Shown here: positions 10,879-19,953 of the stretch, one piece after another
Layout: every line of letters begins with the position of its first letter
Position numbering within the stretch: the first letter of the stretch is position 1
Assembly (NCBI RefSeq): GCF_014844055.1
Contig: NZ_CP062167.1
Span: 3,385,501 to 3,449,500 of the forward strand
DNA length: 64,000 nt
Direction: 5' to 3'
Source of the DNA: Aureimonas sp. OT7
GTDB lineage: Bacteria; Pseudomonadota; Alphaproteobacteria; Rhizobiales; Rhizobiaceae
Notes under the pieces: model-generated
Databases searched by the model: none
Told to the model about the DNA's origin: nothing
What the model saw: only the letters and a program-made list of their open reading frames with translations
Translations under genes and position numbers: made by a program

Positions 10879-11904
10879 TTGGCCATGAGCCTGAAGGAAC
10901 TTGCGGCATCGCTCGGCCTGTCGCAAACCACGGTAAGCCGCGCCCTGAACGGCTATCCCGAGGTTGGAGAAAAGACACGGCGGCGCGTATTGGAGGCGGC
11001 GGAGCGCGCCAATTACCGGGCCAGCACCGCGGCGCGGCGTCTGGCCACGGGGCGCGCGAATGCATTGGGCCTCGTCTTTTCGACAGAGCGCAACATCCTG
11101 GAACGCCCGATCGTCATGGATTTCCTGACCGGCGTCTCGGAGACCGCCGCACGCGAAGGGCTGGACATCGTGTTGACGCCGACCCGCGCCGGAGAGGAAG
11201 CGGATGCCTGCCTGCGCCTCGCCACGAGCGGGCTGGTGGATGCCCTCGTGCTGACCTCTCCGATCCTCGACGAGGTCCGCACCAGCGGCATCGCCGACCT
11301 CGCCTTTCCCATCGTGACGCATGGCAGGCCGCTGCACGGGCAGAACGTGCCTTATCTCTCGATAGACAATTTCGGCGGTTTTAGGCGGGGCGCACAGCAT
11401 CTGGTGGAGCTTGGCCACCGCCGCATCGGGCTCGTCAACGGCGAGGCCCGGCAAGCCTATGCCCAGGACCGAACACAGGGGCTTGGCGCCGCCCTGGACG
11501 AAGCCGGCATCGACAGGGCGGAACATCTCGTCCGCTACGGACCGCTGACATTCACGCAGGGCTATCAGTCGACCCTGTCGATTCTCGACGAGTTCCAGGC
11601 GCCCACCGCCCTTCTCGCCTCGTCCATCCTCGTCGCCCTCGGCGCGATGAAGGCATTGGCCGAGCGCGGCCTGCGCGTTCCACAGGACATGTCGATCGTC
11701 GCCCATGACGACGAGGTGGCGGCGTTTCCGCCCTCCATGGCGACCCCGCAACTGACGACGCTCAACTCGTCCATCCGGGCAGCCGGAGCGCGCATCGCCG
11801 AGATGGCGCTGGAGCGCATCGCATCGGGCGGGAAACCGGTCCCGTCCGAGGTATGGCCCGTCCCGCTGACCGTTCGCGGCTCCACGGCCCCCGCCGTGGA
11901 CTAG
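10879..11904 (+). CDS. LacI-family transcriptional repressor of the sugar operon
   Basis: DNA-binding regulator of about 341 residues. The N-terminal HTH is plain: SLKELAASLGLSQTTVSRAL with the hinge-helix region RASTAARRLATG after it. A periplasmic-binding-protein-like effector domain follows. The ribosome site GGAGGG at 10865-10870 sits 8 bases before a TTG at 10879, which I take as the start. An ATG at 10885 two codons later and another at 10855 are alternatives. It is divergent from thuA, with the two palindromic operators in between. Its stop codon shares the bases CTAG with the stop of the convergent hydratase gene. Confidence 0.92.
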   Translation: MAMSLKELAASLGLSQTTVSRALNGYPEVGEKTRRRVLEAAERANYRASTAARRLATGRANALGLVFSTERNILERPIVMDFLTGVSETAAREGLDIVLTPTRAGEEADACLRLATSGLVDALVLTSPILDEVRTSGIADLAFPIVTHGRPLHGQNVPYLSIDNFGGFRRGAQHLVELGHRRIGLVNGEARQAYAQDRTQGLGAALDEAGIDRAEHLVRYGPLTFTQGYQSTLSILDEFQAPTALLASSILVALGAMKALAERGLRVPQDMSIVAHDDEVAAFPPSMATPQLTTLNSSIRAAGARIAEMALERIASGGKPVPSEVWPVPLTVRGSTAPAVD

Positions 11905-12758
11905 GCGTCGAACGTGGCCGTCGCGCTCATCGCCACCGGGCCGCCGGGGCGGGCCGTCCACAGGGTCAGGGCGCCGTTTTCATCCGTTGCGTTGAGGGTG
12001 AAGCGTGTATCGTCGAACAGGGTCGAAAGACTGCGGAACGCGAAGCCGGCAGGGGCCCGGCCTCGCAGCTTTGCCGCAAAATGATACAGCATCGTCGCCT
12101 GCATCGGCCCGTGCACGACAAGGCCGGGATACATCTCCACGCCGGTCGCGTACGGCTTGTCGTAGTGGATGCGATGGCCATTGAAGGTGAGCGCCGAGTA
12201 GCGGAACAAAAGCGGCGCCCTCGGCACCACCTCCATGACGTGCTCACCTTCCTGCGCGGCCGGCGGTTGCGCCTTCGGCGCGGTCGAGGATTCCGCCTCG
12301 CGGTAGACGATATCCTGGCGTTCCACGACGGCCACAGCCTCGCCGCTCGAAATCTCGTGCCGCACCGTCACGAAGCACAGCCGGCCGGTGCGCCCTTCCT
12401 TCAGGACGACATCCTCGATCGTCGAGCGCCTCGTCACGACGTCGCCGATAGTCAGCGCGCCCCGCATCTCGAACTGGCCGCCGGCCCACATGCGGCGCGG
12501 CAGCGGCACCGGCGGCAGGAAACCGCCGCGCGCCGGATGCCCGTCCGGCCCGAGCTCGCTCATCGGCACGGCCGGCGGCGCAAGGCACAGATGGATCAGT
12601 TCGGGCGCGGGCTGGCCGGCCTCGGTCGTGCCGGGCAGTTCCAGCGTCGCGCGAAACCGCCTGACCAGTTCCGGCGACAGCACTTCCGAGGCAGTTTCCT
12701 GCCTGCCGATCCAGCGGCGCAGATGGGCGATATCCACGGCTTCGGGCACGGCGCTCAT
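11901..12758 (-). CDS. Itaconyl-CoA / mesaconyl-C4-CoA hydratase-like protein (FAS1-like dehydratase, hotdog fold)
   Basis: A 285-residue hotdog-fold hydratase of the group that hydrates itaconyl-CoA or mesaconyl-C4-CoA to citramalyl-CoA. An N-terminal FAS1-like dehydratase half carries the characteristic PLPRRMWAGGQFEM. The C-terminal MaoC-like half has PLLFRYSALTFNGHRIHYD, where Asp/His-type catalytic residues of the family lie, and YPGLVVHGPMQA. The start overlaps the CoA-transferase stop by 4 bp, so hydratase and transferase form one operon, which is the expected ich-ict pairing. Substrate is inferred from this pairing and from the distant CitE-like lyase; a fatty-acyl dehydratase role is the alternative. 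Confidence 0.82.
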   Translation of the reverse strand: MSAVPEAVDIAHLRRWIGRQETASEVLSPELVRRFRATLELPGTTEAGQPAPELIHLCLAPPAVPMSELGPDGHPARGGFLPPVPLPRRMWAGGQFEMRGALTIGDVVTRRSTIEDVVLKEGRTGRLCFVTVRHEISSGEAVAVVERQDIVYREAESSTAPKAQPPAAQEGEHVMEVVPRAPLLFRYSALTFNGHRIHYDKPYATGVEMYPGLVVHGPMQATMLYHFAAKLRGRAPAGFAFRSLSTLFDDTRFTLNATDENGALTLWTARPGGPVAMSATATFDA

Positions 12759-13885
12759 TCGGCCGCCTCATGCGCCGCCTGCAGATCGGCATGCTCGCCG
12801 ATGGCCGGCACCCGTCCATAGGCGCGCTCCTGCCCGGCCACGACGGCGGCCGGGGCCGGAAGGGACACGGGTCCATTCGGCGTCTCCACCACGATGCGGC
12901 GCAGATGCGGATGCTTCGACAGCGCGGCCATGTCGTTGACGGAGGCAAAGGCGACCTCCGCCCGCGTCAGGGCATCGGTGGCGGCGGCCTCGCCCATCGT
13001 GGCGAAGGCCGCCGATACGAGCGCATCGGTTTCCGCCCGATGGCGCACGCGCGCGACGTTGGTTGCAAAGCGCGCATCCTTCGGCAGGTCGGGACGGCCC
13101 AGGAAGACGTCGCAGAACTTGATCCACTCCCGCTCGCTCTGGATCGAGATCAGGAACACGGTCCCGTCGCCGGCGGTGAAGATGCCGTAAGGCGCAATGG
13201 ACGGATGGGCGAGGCCGATGCGGCGCGGGCTTTGTCCGCCCTCCTCCTGCAGCAGCGGAACGGCCAGCCAGTCGGCCATGACGTCGAACATCGACACATG
13301 GATATCGCAGCCCTTGCCGCTGATGCCCCGCGCGATCAGCGCCTCAAGGACCGCGGCATGGGCCGTGGCACCGGTGGCGATATCGACGAGGGATATGCCG
13401 ACGCGCGCCGGCTCCGCCGGCCCGCCGGTGATCGAGGACAGGCCGGATTCGGCCTGGATCAACAGGTCGTAGGCCTTGCGGTGCGCCAGCGGGCCGCTGG
13501 TCCCGTAGCCGCTGATCGTGCAGTTGATGAGGCGGGGGTTGGCGGCGCGCAGCGCCTCCGCCCCAAGGCCCAGCCGCTCCAGGGAACCGGGTTTTAGGTT
13601 CTGCACCAGCACATCGGCGCGCGATGCGAGGTCGCGCAGGACGGAAAGATCGTCCGGCCTTGTCAGGTCCAGCGCCAGCGATTCCTTACCCCGGTTCAAC
13701 CAGACAAAATAGCTGCTCTGCCCTTTCGCGACGTCGTCGTATCCACGGGCGAAGTCGCCGCTCGGCCTCTCCACCTTGACGACGCGCGCACCGGCATCGG
13801 CCAGCCGGGCGGTGCAGAAGGGGGCGGCGACGGCCTGCTCCACCGCCACGACCAAAAGCCCCTCCAGTGGCAAGGCACTCTTCAT
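12755..13885 (-). CDS. Class III (CaiB/BaiF) CoA-transferase, candidate itaconate/mesaconate CoA-transferase
   Basis: A 376-residue family III CoA-transferase that would move CoA between acyl-CoA and a carboxylate in the cytoplasm. Family blocks are EGLLVVAVEQAVAAPFCTARLAD at the N-terminus, NPRLINCTISGYGTSGP, AYDLLIQAESGLSSITG and RVGISLVDIATGATAH, where Asp168 is the expected nucleophile. It is the first gene of the two-gene unit with the hydratase. Divergent from it is a TctC-type binding protein, with an unusual inverted repeat in the shared promoter region. Substrate assignment to itaconate, mesaconate or citramalate rests on context. Confidence 0.87.
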   Translation of the reverse strand: MKSALPLEGLLVVAVEQAVAAPFCTARLADAGARVVKVERPSGDFARGYDDVAKGQSSYFVWLNRGKESLALDLTRPDDLSVLRDLASRADVLVQNLKPGSLERLGLGAEALRAANPRLINCTISGYGTSGPLAHRKAYDLLIQAESGLSSITGGPAEPARVGISLVDIATGATAHAAVLEALIARGISGKGCDIHVSMFDVMADWLAVPLLQEEGGQSPRRIGLAHPSIAPYGIFTAGDGTVFLISIQSEREWIKFCDVFLGRPDLPKDARFATNVARVRHRAETDALVSAAFATMGEAAATDALTRAEVAFASVNDMAALSKHPHLRRIVVETPNGPVSLPAPAAVVAGQERAYGRVPAIGEHADLQAAHEAAE

Positions 13886-13928
13886 GCGGACGACTCCTCC
13901 GGGACAGGCGAAACGATCATGCGCACAT

Positions 13929-14063
13929 TGTTCCAGTACGCCCGCATGGCCGCAAAGACAGCTTCGGGCTGGCGCCCATAGCGAACTTCTATGGAAGCGC
14001 CAGAACCGCCCGTTATGCCCGCCAGACCGAAGCTGTCTTTGCCTGGCCCCCCAATCTGGAACA
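13929..14063. repeat. Long imperfect inverted repeat in divergent promoter region
   Basis: The 286-bp gap between the CoA-transferase and the TctC gene holds a large inverted repeat. Its cores GCAAAGACAGCTTCGG (13952-13967) and CCGAAGCTGTCTTTGC (14027-14042) are perfect 16-mers. The match continues inward through CTGGC/GCCAG with one mismatch. Outward, TGTTCCAG (13929-13936) matches CTGGAACA (14056-14063). Inside it lies a second hairpin, CCATAG at 13976-13981 with CTATGG at 13989-13994. A GC-rich hairpin (gccccgcttcggggc) follows at about 14080-14094. No coding function is apparent. Confidence 0.85.
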
Positions 14064-14171
14064 GTTTCAAGCTGGCGTCTGCCCCGCTTCGGGGCGGGCC
14101 CGGTCCATTGCGCCAGCCCAAAACCGACGCAAGAACGGTTGGCTGGCCCGTATCAATAGGGAGGAGACCCT

Positions 14172-15149
14172 TTGAAGACGCTGTTGTTCGCCGCGCTCGC
14201 CGCTGCCGTTTCCCTGTCCGCCGTCGGCGCTGCCAGGGCACAGGATTATCCAACCCAGCCCGTGACGCTGATGATCCCCTTCTCGGCGGGTGGCCCGACG
14301 GACGTCATCGCCCGCCTTCTCGCCCAGGTGATGAGCGAGGATCTCGGACAACAGGTTCTCGTCGAGAACGTCACGGGCGCAGGGGGCACGCTGGCATCCG
14401 GCCGCCTGGCCCAGTCGACGCCCGATGGTTATACTGTTCTGCTGCATCACATGGGCATCGCCACCAGCGCGACTCTGTATCGCAACCTGCCCTACGATCC
14501 GCTGACCGCCTTCGACTATATCGGGCAGGTCACGACCGTGCCGATGCTGCTCGTCTCGCGGCCCGACTATCCGGCCGAAGACTTCAAGCAGCTTCTGGAA
14601 ACGATCCGCGAGAAGCCGGAAGAAACACTCTTGGCCAATGCCGGCCCCGGCGCCGTTTCTCATCTCTGTGGCATGTTGTTCATGCAGGCCGTGGGCGTGC
14701 AGTTGACGACGGTCCCCTACCCCGGAACCGGCCCGGCGATGACCGATACGATGGGCGGCCAGGTCGATCTTCTCTGCGACCAGACCACCGGCGCCACCAA
14801 CCCTGTCCAGTCCAAGGCGGTAAAGGCCTATGCCACCGCGACCAAGGAGCGGATCGCCGTCCTGCCCGACGTGCCGACCGCGCTGGAGCAGGGCCTCGAT
14901 GGTTTCGAGATCGGTGTGTGGCACGGAATGTATGTCCCGGCCGGGACGCCGGAGCCGGTCAAGGAGCGTCTGACGGACGCGCTCCAGAAGGCCCTGCAGG
15001 ACGAGACGGTGATCCGCCGCTTCGCGGAACTCGGCACCGAGCCGGTGCCGCAGGAAGACGCCACGCCGCAATCCCTCGAAAAGCAGTACAAGGAGCAGAT
15101 CGAGTTCTGGCGTCCCCTGATCGAGGAAGCCGGCGAATACGCCAATTGA
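14172..15149 (+). CDS. TctC/Bug-family solute-binding protein
   Basis: Periplasmic binding protein of the tripartite tricarboxylate transporter family, 325 residues. It begins at a TTG with GGGAGGAG about 8 bases upstream. A signal peptide (LLFAALAAAVSLSAVGAARA) is followed by the Bug hallmark DYPTQPVTLMIPFSAGGPTD and the loop VENVTGAGGTLA, then PYPGTGPAMTDTMGGQVDL. No tctA or tctB membrane gene is in the window, so the protein may share membrane parts encoded elsewhere or act as a sensor. Bug proteins usually bind carboxylates, which agrees with the neighbouring CoA-transferase and hydratase. It is about 40% alike by eye to the second Bug protein at 25336-26298. Confidence 0.92.
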   Translation: MKTLLFAALAAAVSLSAVGAARAQDYPTQPVTLMIPFSAGGPTDVIARLLAQVMSEDLGQQVLVENVTGAGGTLASGRLAQSTPDGYTVLLHHMGIATSATLYRNLPYDPLTAFDYIGQVTTVPMLLVSRPDYPAEDFKQLLETIREKPEETLLANAGPGAVSHLCGMLFMQAVGVQLTTVPYPGTGPAMTDTMGGQVDLLCDQTTGATNPVQSKAVKAYATATKERIAVLPDVPTALEQGLDGFEIGVWHGMYVPAGTPEPVKERLTDALQKALQDETVIRRFAELGTEPVPQEDATPQSLEKQYKEQIEFWRPLIEEAGEYAN

Positions 15150-15204
15150 ACCCGGTGCGGGGCGCCTTCGGGCAGGCGCCCCGCACCGCCCTTGTCGGCG
15201 CGGC

Positions 15205-15807
15205 TTATATGCCGCGCAGGAGATTGATGGCGATGGTCCACATCACGAGGGCGATCACGCCCTCGAGGATGCGCCACGCAGTCGGGTTGGCGAAGACGGG
15301 TCGCAGGAAGCGCGCTCCCAACCCAAGAGAGAAGAAGAACAGGAAGGATGCGGTCGTCGCTCCCATCGCGAAGATCGCCTCCTGGCCGGGGAAACCCGTC
15401 GAAAGCGATCCCAGCAGCACGACCGTATCCAGATAGACGTGCGGATTTGCAAAGGTCAGCAGGAAGCACGTTGCCAGAACGGGCCATAGCGGCGTCGCCG
15501 CTGCGGCCGTGACCACCAGCGCCTCGCTGGACCGGAAGGCCGAAAGCATGCTGCGGCAGCCGTACCAGACCAGGAAGGCTGCCCCGGCATAGCGCATCGC
15601 CGGCTCCAGGGCGGGCATCAGTTCGGCTACGCGTGCAAAGGCGAGGACGCCCAGCCAGATCAAGGCGGCGTCGGACAGGGCACAAGCCAGCGCAACCGCC
15701 AGCACATGCTCGTTGCGCAGGCCCTGGCGCAGCACGAACGCATTTTGCGCGCCGATTGCCACGATCAGGCTGAGCCCCATCAGCAACCCATTCAGATACG
15801 CCGTCAT
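15205..15807 (-). CDS. LysE/ArgO-family amino-acid exporter
   Basis: A 200-residue inner-membrane exporter with six predicted helices, closest to ArgO (arginine/lysine exporter). Diagnostic features are the N-terminal GLLMGLSLIVAIGAQNAFVL and FANPHVYLDTVVLLGSL, which match the conserved GAQNAFVLRQ and NPHVYLDT blocks of ArgO. It is convergent with the Bug gene and is followed upstream by a 117-bp gap to the fumarase stop. There is no obvious link to the surrounding carboxylate genes. Confidence 0.92.
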   Translation of the reverse strand: MTAYLNGLLMGLSLIVAIGAQNAFVLRQGLRNEHVLAVALACALSDAALIWLGVLAFARVAELMPALEPAMRYAGAAFLVWYGCRSMLSAFRSSEALVVTAAAATPLWPVLATCFLLTFANPHVYLDTVVLLGSLSTGFPGQEAIFAMGATTASFLFFFSLGLGARFLRPVFANPTAWRILEGVIALVMWTIAINLLRGI

Positions 15808-15923
15808 TCCGTTCCCCGTCGCTACGAGATCGCGGTATACCCGAAGACGACGGAAATGTAGCTGACGGCTTTGCCGAACGGTCTTCTGCGGCCGTCTGGC
15901 CCCGGCGCATTCCGGGGCTCAGG

Positions 15924-17447
15924 CTAAATCTCCGCCCCGCGATAGGTAACCGGCGGGGCGCGCCACTGCATGGGGCCGCTCTTGTGGATCGACTGCCCCT
16001 GCGCATCGACGGCAACCGTCACCGGCATATCCTCCACCACGAATTCGTGGATGGCCTCCATGCCCAGGTCGTCGAAGGCGATCACCCTGGCCGATCGGAC
16101 GGCCTTCGAAACCAGATAGGCCGCTCCACCCACCGCGATCAGATAGGCCGCGCCGTGCCGTCCGATGCTGGCGACCGTCTCTTCGCCGCGCTCCGCCTTG
16201 CCGATCATCACCAGGAGGCCGGTGCGCTCCAGAAGAATGTCCGTGTAAGGGTCCATGCGCGTGGAGGTGGTCGGCCCGGCAGGGCCCACCGCTTCGCCGG
16301 CGACGGCGTCGACCGGCCCGACATAATAGATCGCCCGTCCTCTTAGATCGACGGGCAGTTCCTCGCCCCGCCGCAGCATGGCGGCCAGACGCTTGTGCGC
16401 GGCATCGCGGCCCGTCAGCAGGCGGCCCGACAGAAGAAGCGTTTCGCCGGCGCGCCAGCCTGCCACCTCGGCCGGGGTGAGGCGATCGAGATCGACCCTC
16501 ACCGCCTCGGCGCCGGCATCCAGAGCCACCTGCGGCCAATCTTCGACGCGCGGCGCCTGAAGGTCGGCCGGTCCGCTTCCGTCCAGCCGGAAACCGATGT
16601 GCCTGTCGGCAACGCATTGCGGTATGAGCGCCACCGGCATGGAGGCGGCATGCACCGGATAGGTCTCGATCTTGACGTCCAGGACGGTCGTCAATCCGCC
16701 CAATCCCTGCGCGCCGATGCCGAGCGCGTTGACGCGCCGGTACAGGTCCACGCGCATCTCTTCCTGCGGGGTTCGCGGCCCCCGCGCCAGCAGCTCGGCC
16801 ATGTCGATCGGCTGCAACAGCGACTCCTTGGCAAGCAGCATCGCCTTCTCGGCCGTGCCGCCGACGCCGATTCCGAGAATACCGGGCGGGCACCAGCCCG
16901 CTCCCAGCGTCTCGACGGTGCGCACCACCCATTCCGCGACGTCGTCGCCGGGGTTGAGAGCGGCGAAGCTTGCCTTGTTTTCAGAGCCGCCGCCCTTGGC
17001 GGCCACATGCACGTCGAGGCCGCTTCCGGCCACGAGTTCGACATGGGTAACGGCCGGCGCGTTGGTGCGCGTATTGCGCCTGTCGAACAGTGGATCGGCC
17101 ACGATGGAGGCGCGTAGCGGGTTGTCTGCATTGGTATAGGCGATGGCGACGGCCTCGTTCACCACGTCGCCCAAGGCCTCGTCGAAATCGAAACGCGCCT
17201 GGATGCCGACCTTGAGGAACACGTTGACCGTGCCCGTATCCTGGCAGATCGGGCGACGCCCGATGGCGGCCATGCGCGAATTCACCAGGATCTGCTTGAT
17301 AGCGTCACGCGCGGCCGGGCTTTTTTCTTGCTCGAGCGCGCGGGCCAGATGCGCAAGAAAGTCCGGTGGGTGATAGACGGCAATGTACTGCATCGCATCG
17401 GCGATGGATGCCACCAGATCGGCCCGCCGGATGATCCCCCCTGTCAT
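15924..17447 (-). CDS. Class I fumarate hydratase (FumA/B type, iron-sulfur); possible mesaconase
   Basis: A 507-residue cytoplasmic [4Fe-4S] hydro-lyase with alpha and beta halves fused. Cysteines that could ligate the cluster sit in PICQDTG (Cys68), GWCPPGI and PQCVADRH. The beta half carries the conserved GPTTSTRMDPYTD and the GGAAYLVSKAV region. Class I fumarases hydrate fumarate, and some also convert mesaconate to citramalate. The gene overlaps PrpD by 4 bp (ATGA) and sits inside a carboxylate-catabolism island, which makes a mesaconase role plausible but not shown. Confidence 0.92.
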   Translation of the reverse strand: MTGGIIRRADLVASIADAMQYIAVYHPPDFLAHLARALEQEKSPAARDAIKQILVNSRMAAIGRRPICQDTGTVNVFLKVGIQARFDFDEALGDVVNEAVAIAYTNADNPLRASIVADPLFDRRNTRTNAPAVTHVELVAGSGLDVHVAAKGGGSENKASFAALNPGDDVAEWVVRTVETLGAGWCPPGILGIGVGGTAEKAMLLAKESLLQPIDMAELLARGPRTPQEEMRVDLYRRVNALGIGAQGLGGLTTVLDVKIETYPVHAASMPVALIPQCVADRHIGFRLDGSGPADLQAPRVEDWPQVALDAGAEAVRVDLDRLTPAEVAGWRAGETLLLSGRLLTGRDAAHKRLAAMLRRGEELPVDLRGRAIYYVGPVDAVAGEAVGPAGPTTSTRMDPYTDILLERTGLLVMIGKAERGEETVASIGRHGAAYLIAVGGAAYLVSKAVRSARVIAFDDLGMEAIHEFVVEDMPVTVAVDAQGQSIHKSGPMQWRAPPVTYRGAEI

Positions 17448-18814
17448 GCGGCCCCGGCCGAAACGGCGACCCGGTTGCGCCTGTCCATATCCAGGAACGC
17501 CTCGGCAAGGGCGGACGCGCCCGCTCTGCCCAGCACCGGCATGGCGAGGGTATCGAACTTGCTCCGCAAGGCCGCCGCATCGGGAAAGGTTTCAGGCTCG
17601 CCCGAAGGATCGGCGATCCGCCGTTCGATGGTTTCCCCGCCCTGCATCTCGACGACCAGCGTCGCGCCGAAGGGATGTTGCAGCCCCTCCAGCGTCTCGT
17701 CCCGCAGGACGTCGACGCGGTCCGCCAGCTCGCACAGGGACGCATCGCCAAGGCGTTTGTAGTCGTCCCAGCCGAACGAGCCCTGGTCCAGCATCACGGC
17801 GGCGGTGAAAGGCATGGAGAACTGCCCGTCCACGACCGAGCCGGGGCGACGCTTCTCGTCCAGCGGCGCGCCCGTCAGCACGATGCCATTGCGGTGCAGG
17901 CCGATGGTGACGCGCGAAGCCTTGTCCGCCGTCAGGCCGGCCTCTGACCGCAGCGCCTTCAACCCATCCAGCGCGGCGTGGGTGTAGCGGCAACTGGGAT
18001 ATGGCTTCACACCGATACGCATGGTTTCCCACACGACGCCGAGATCGGCGGTGGCCCGTTCGGGCCTTGCCCCATCGGTATAGCCGACCAGCAACCCGTG
18101 CCTGCCTTCGATCGGCTCGTCTGCCGCAAAGAAGCCGTCTGCGGCCAGCGCCCCGGCCATGACGCCGTTCATCGCGGCCTGCCCCACCTGCCATCTCTTG
18201 TTCCAGCCGCCATTCCGCAGGAATTGCAGCGAGCCGGCGGCCTGGCTCCCGGAGACGCCGAACGCCCGGGCGATGCCCTCGGCGTCCAGCCCGTACAGCC
18301 TTGCAGCGGCGGCCGCTGCCCCGAAGGTGCCCGCCGTCGCCGTCGGGTGGAAACCGCGCGCGTAGTGCGCGGTCGGATCCAGCGCCATGCCGAGCCGGCA
18401 GCAGACTTCATATCCAGCGACGATGGCGGCCACCACTTCCGCGCCGCTGGCACCGACCGCCTCGCCCACCGCCAGCGCCGCCGGCACGACGGGGGCGGAA
18501 GGATGCAAGGAGGAGTCCGCGTGGGTGTCGTCGAAATCGAGCGAGTGTCCGAGCGCGCCGTTCAACAGGGCCGCCACGGGCGGCGCGTAGAAGCGGCCGG
18601 TTCCGACGACGCCCGCGCTGCCTGCCCCGTCCAGCCCCATCCGCTGGACGGCGGCCAGGATGGCCGATGTGGAATCAGCCTCGCTACCGGCGCGCACGAT
18701 GGAGCCGGCAAGATCCATCGACAGTTCCTTGGCGCGGGTCACGACATCGGGCGGCAGGTCGTCAAAGCGGAGATCGGCCACGAAACGGGCCAAAGTCATC
18801 GTCAGATCGTGCAC
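17444..18814 (-). CDS. MmgE/PrpD-family protein (2-methylcitrate dehydratase / cis-aconitate decarboxylase family)
   Basis: A protein of about 456 residues of the MmgE/PrpD fold. I start it at the GTG whose first base is 18814, because GGGGAGG lies five bases upstream; open frames to 18829 and 18874 lack a ribosome site. The active-site region is seen as DFDDTHADSSLHPSAP (about residues 70-85) and the helical part as QAAGSLQFLRNGGWNKR. The family includes 2-methylcitrate dehydratase, cis-aconitate decarboxylase and iminodisuccinate epimerase. A member of this family accompanies the itaconate genes in Pseudomonas. It is cotranscribed with the fumarase and divergent from a LysR gene. Exact reaction unknown. 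Confidence 0.88.
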   Translation of the reverse strand: MHDLTMTLARFVADLRFDDLPPDVVTRAKELSMDLAGSIVRAGSEADSTSAILAAVQRMGLDGAGSAGVVGTGRFYAPPVAALLNGALGHSLDFDDTHADSSLHPSAPVVPAALAVGEAVGASGAEVVAAIVAGYEVCCRLGMALDPTAHYARGFHPTATAGTFGAAAAAARLYGLDAEGIARAFGVSGSQAAGSLQFLRNGGWNKRWQVGQAAMNGVMAGALAADGFFAADEPIEGRHGLLVGYTDGARPERATADLGVVWETMRIGVKPYPSCRYTHAALDGLKALRSEAGLTADKASRVTIGLHRNGIVLTGAPLDEKRRPGSVVDGQFSMPFTAAVMLDQGSFGWDDYKRLGDASLCELADRVDVLRDETLEGLQHPFGATLVVEMQGGETIERRIADPSGEPETFPDAAALRSKFDTLAMPVLGRAGASALAEAFLDMDRRNRVAVSAGAA

Positions 18815-18999
18815 GCTGTTCCTCCCCATGCGCGAAACATCAAGCCATTTGAGCGGCACAATCGCCGCCGCCATTCACGCGCTCCAATACAGCTTCACGA
18901 TGGCCGCCAGCACGTTTCGCGCTGCCCCCTCGACTTGGCGGGTCCGGTTGACATAGGAAAGCAGCCAATCCAGCACCATCGCAACCGGGATCGCTTCAT

Positions 19000-19941
19000 T
19001 TGGATCTAAGGCAGCTTCGTTATTTCATCGGCATCGTCGAAGCCAAATCCTTCTCGCGCGCCGCCATTTCGCTGCGCGTTGCCCAGCCTGCGCTGTCCCT
19101 GCATGTGCGCAACATGGAAGCCGATCTCGGCACCGAGCTGCTGCTGCGCACGCCACAGGGCGTCGTGCCGACGGCGGCGGGCGAACTGCTCCTGGAGCGG
19201 GCAAGGCGTCTGGTGGCCGATTTCGAGGACATGAAGCGCCAGATATCGGAATCCGACAACGAACCGGCCGGCGAAGTGCGCCTCGGCCTTCCCGGCACGA
19301 TCGGCGAATTGCTGTCGGTGCCGCTGATCCTGAAGACGCGTCAGGCCTATCCCCGCATCCATCTGACGGTGGCAGAGGCGATGAGCGGCTTCGTGCTGGA
19401 GTGGCTGGCCGAAGGGCGGGTCGACCTCGGGCTTCTCTATATCCCCGTCGACAGGCACGGCCTGCGCTCCGTCGCGCTGATTTCCGAAGAGCTCTGTCTG
19501 TTCGGCCCGGCGGAAGGCGTGGCAGGCTGTCCGCCGCCACAGGGCGGCACGGCGACCCTCGATGAAATCGGCCGGATGCCTCTGGTCCTGCCGGGTATCG
19601 GCCATGGGCTGCGCACGCTCGTGGATGCGGAAATGGAGCGCGCCGGGCTGGAGATCGCCACCGTCATCGACGTCGACTCCTATGGAGCGATCAAGGAACT
19701 GGTTGCGCAGCGGGTGGGATATTCGATCCTGCCCTTCAACGCCATCGCCCGGGAGGTCGAGGCCGGGCGCTTTCTGTCGTGGCAGGCCGGCCAGCCCGCT
19801 TTGTCGCGCAACGTGCATCTGGTGCAGCCCTTCGACCGGCCGACCGCCAAGGCGGCCGCCGCCATCGAGGCCCTGTGCCGGGAAACCCTTGCCGAACTCG
19901 TCGCATCGGGCCACTGGCGCGCCCGCCTGATCCACGGCTGA
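19000..19941 (+). CDS. LysR-family transcriptional regulator
   Basis: A 313-residue LTTR. The N-terminal winged HTH reads DLRQLRYFIGIVEAKSFSRAA, then RVAQPALSLHVRNMEADLG. The effector domain is of the PBP type with VRLGLPGTIGELLSVPLI. The start is the TTG at 19000, which gives the usual MDLRQLRYF N-terminus. It is divergent from the PrpD-fumarase unit, with 185 bp between the two starts, so that unit is the natural target. In Pseudomonas and Yersinia the itaconate genes are also under a LysR regulator (RipR), which fits but does not prove the role. It ends 12 bp before the stop of the convergent LysR gene. Confidence 0.92.
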   Translation: MDLRQLRYFIGIVEAKSFSRAAISLRVAQPALSLHVRNMEADLGTELLLRTPQGVVPTAAGELLLERARRLVADFEDMKRQISESDNEPAGEVRLGLPGTIGELLSVPLILKTRQAYPRIHLTVAEAMSGFVLEWLAEGRVDLGLLYIPVDRHGLRSVALISEELCLFGPAEGVAGCPPPQGGTATLDEIGRMPLVLPGIGHGLRTLVDAEMERAGLEIATVIDVDSYGAIKELVAQRVGYSILPFNAIAREVEAGRFLSWQAGQPALSRNVHLVQPFDRPTAKAAAAIEALCRETLAELVASGHWRARLIHG

Positions 19942-19953
19942 TCCCGGCCGGCA

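Noticed and set aside
11901..11904. Overlap of two stop codons on CTAG between the LacI gene and the hydratase
   Set aside because: A neat arrangement but expected by chance for tightly packed convergent genes; no function suggested.
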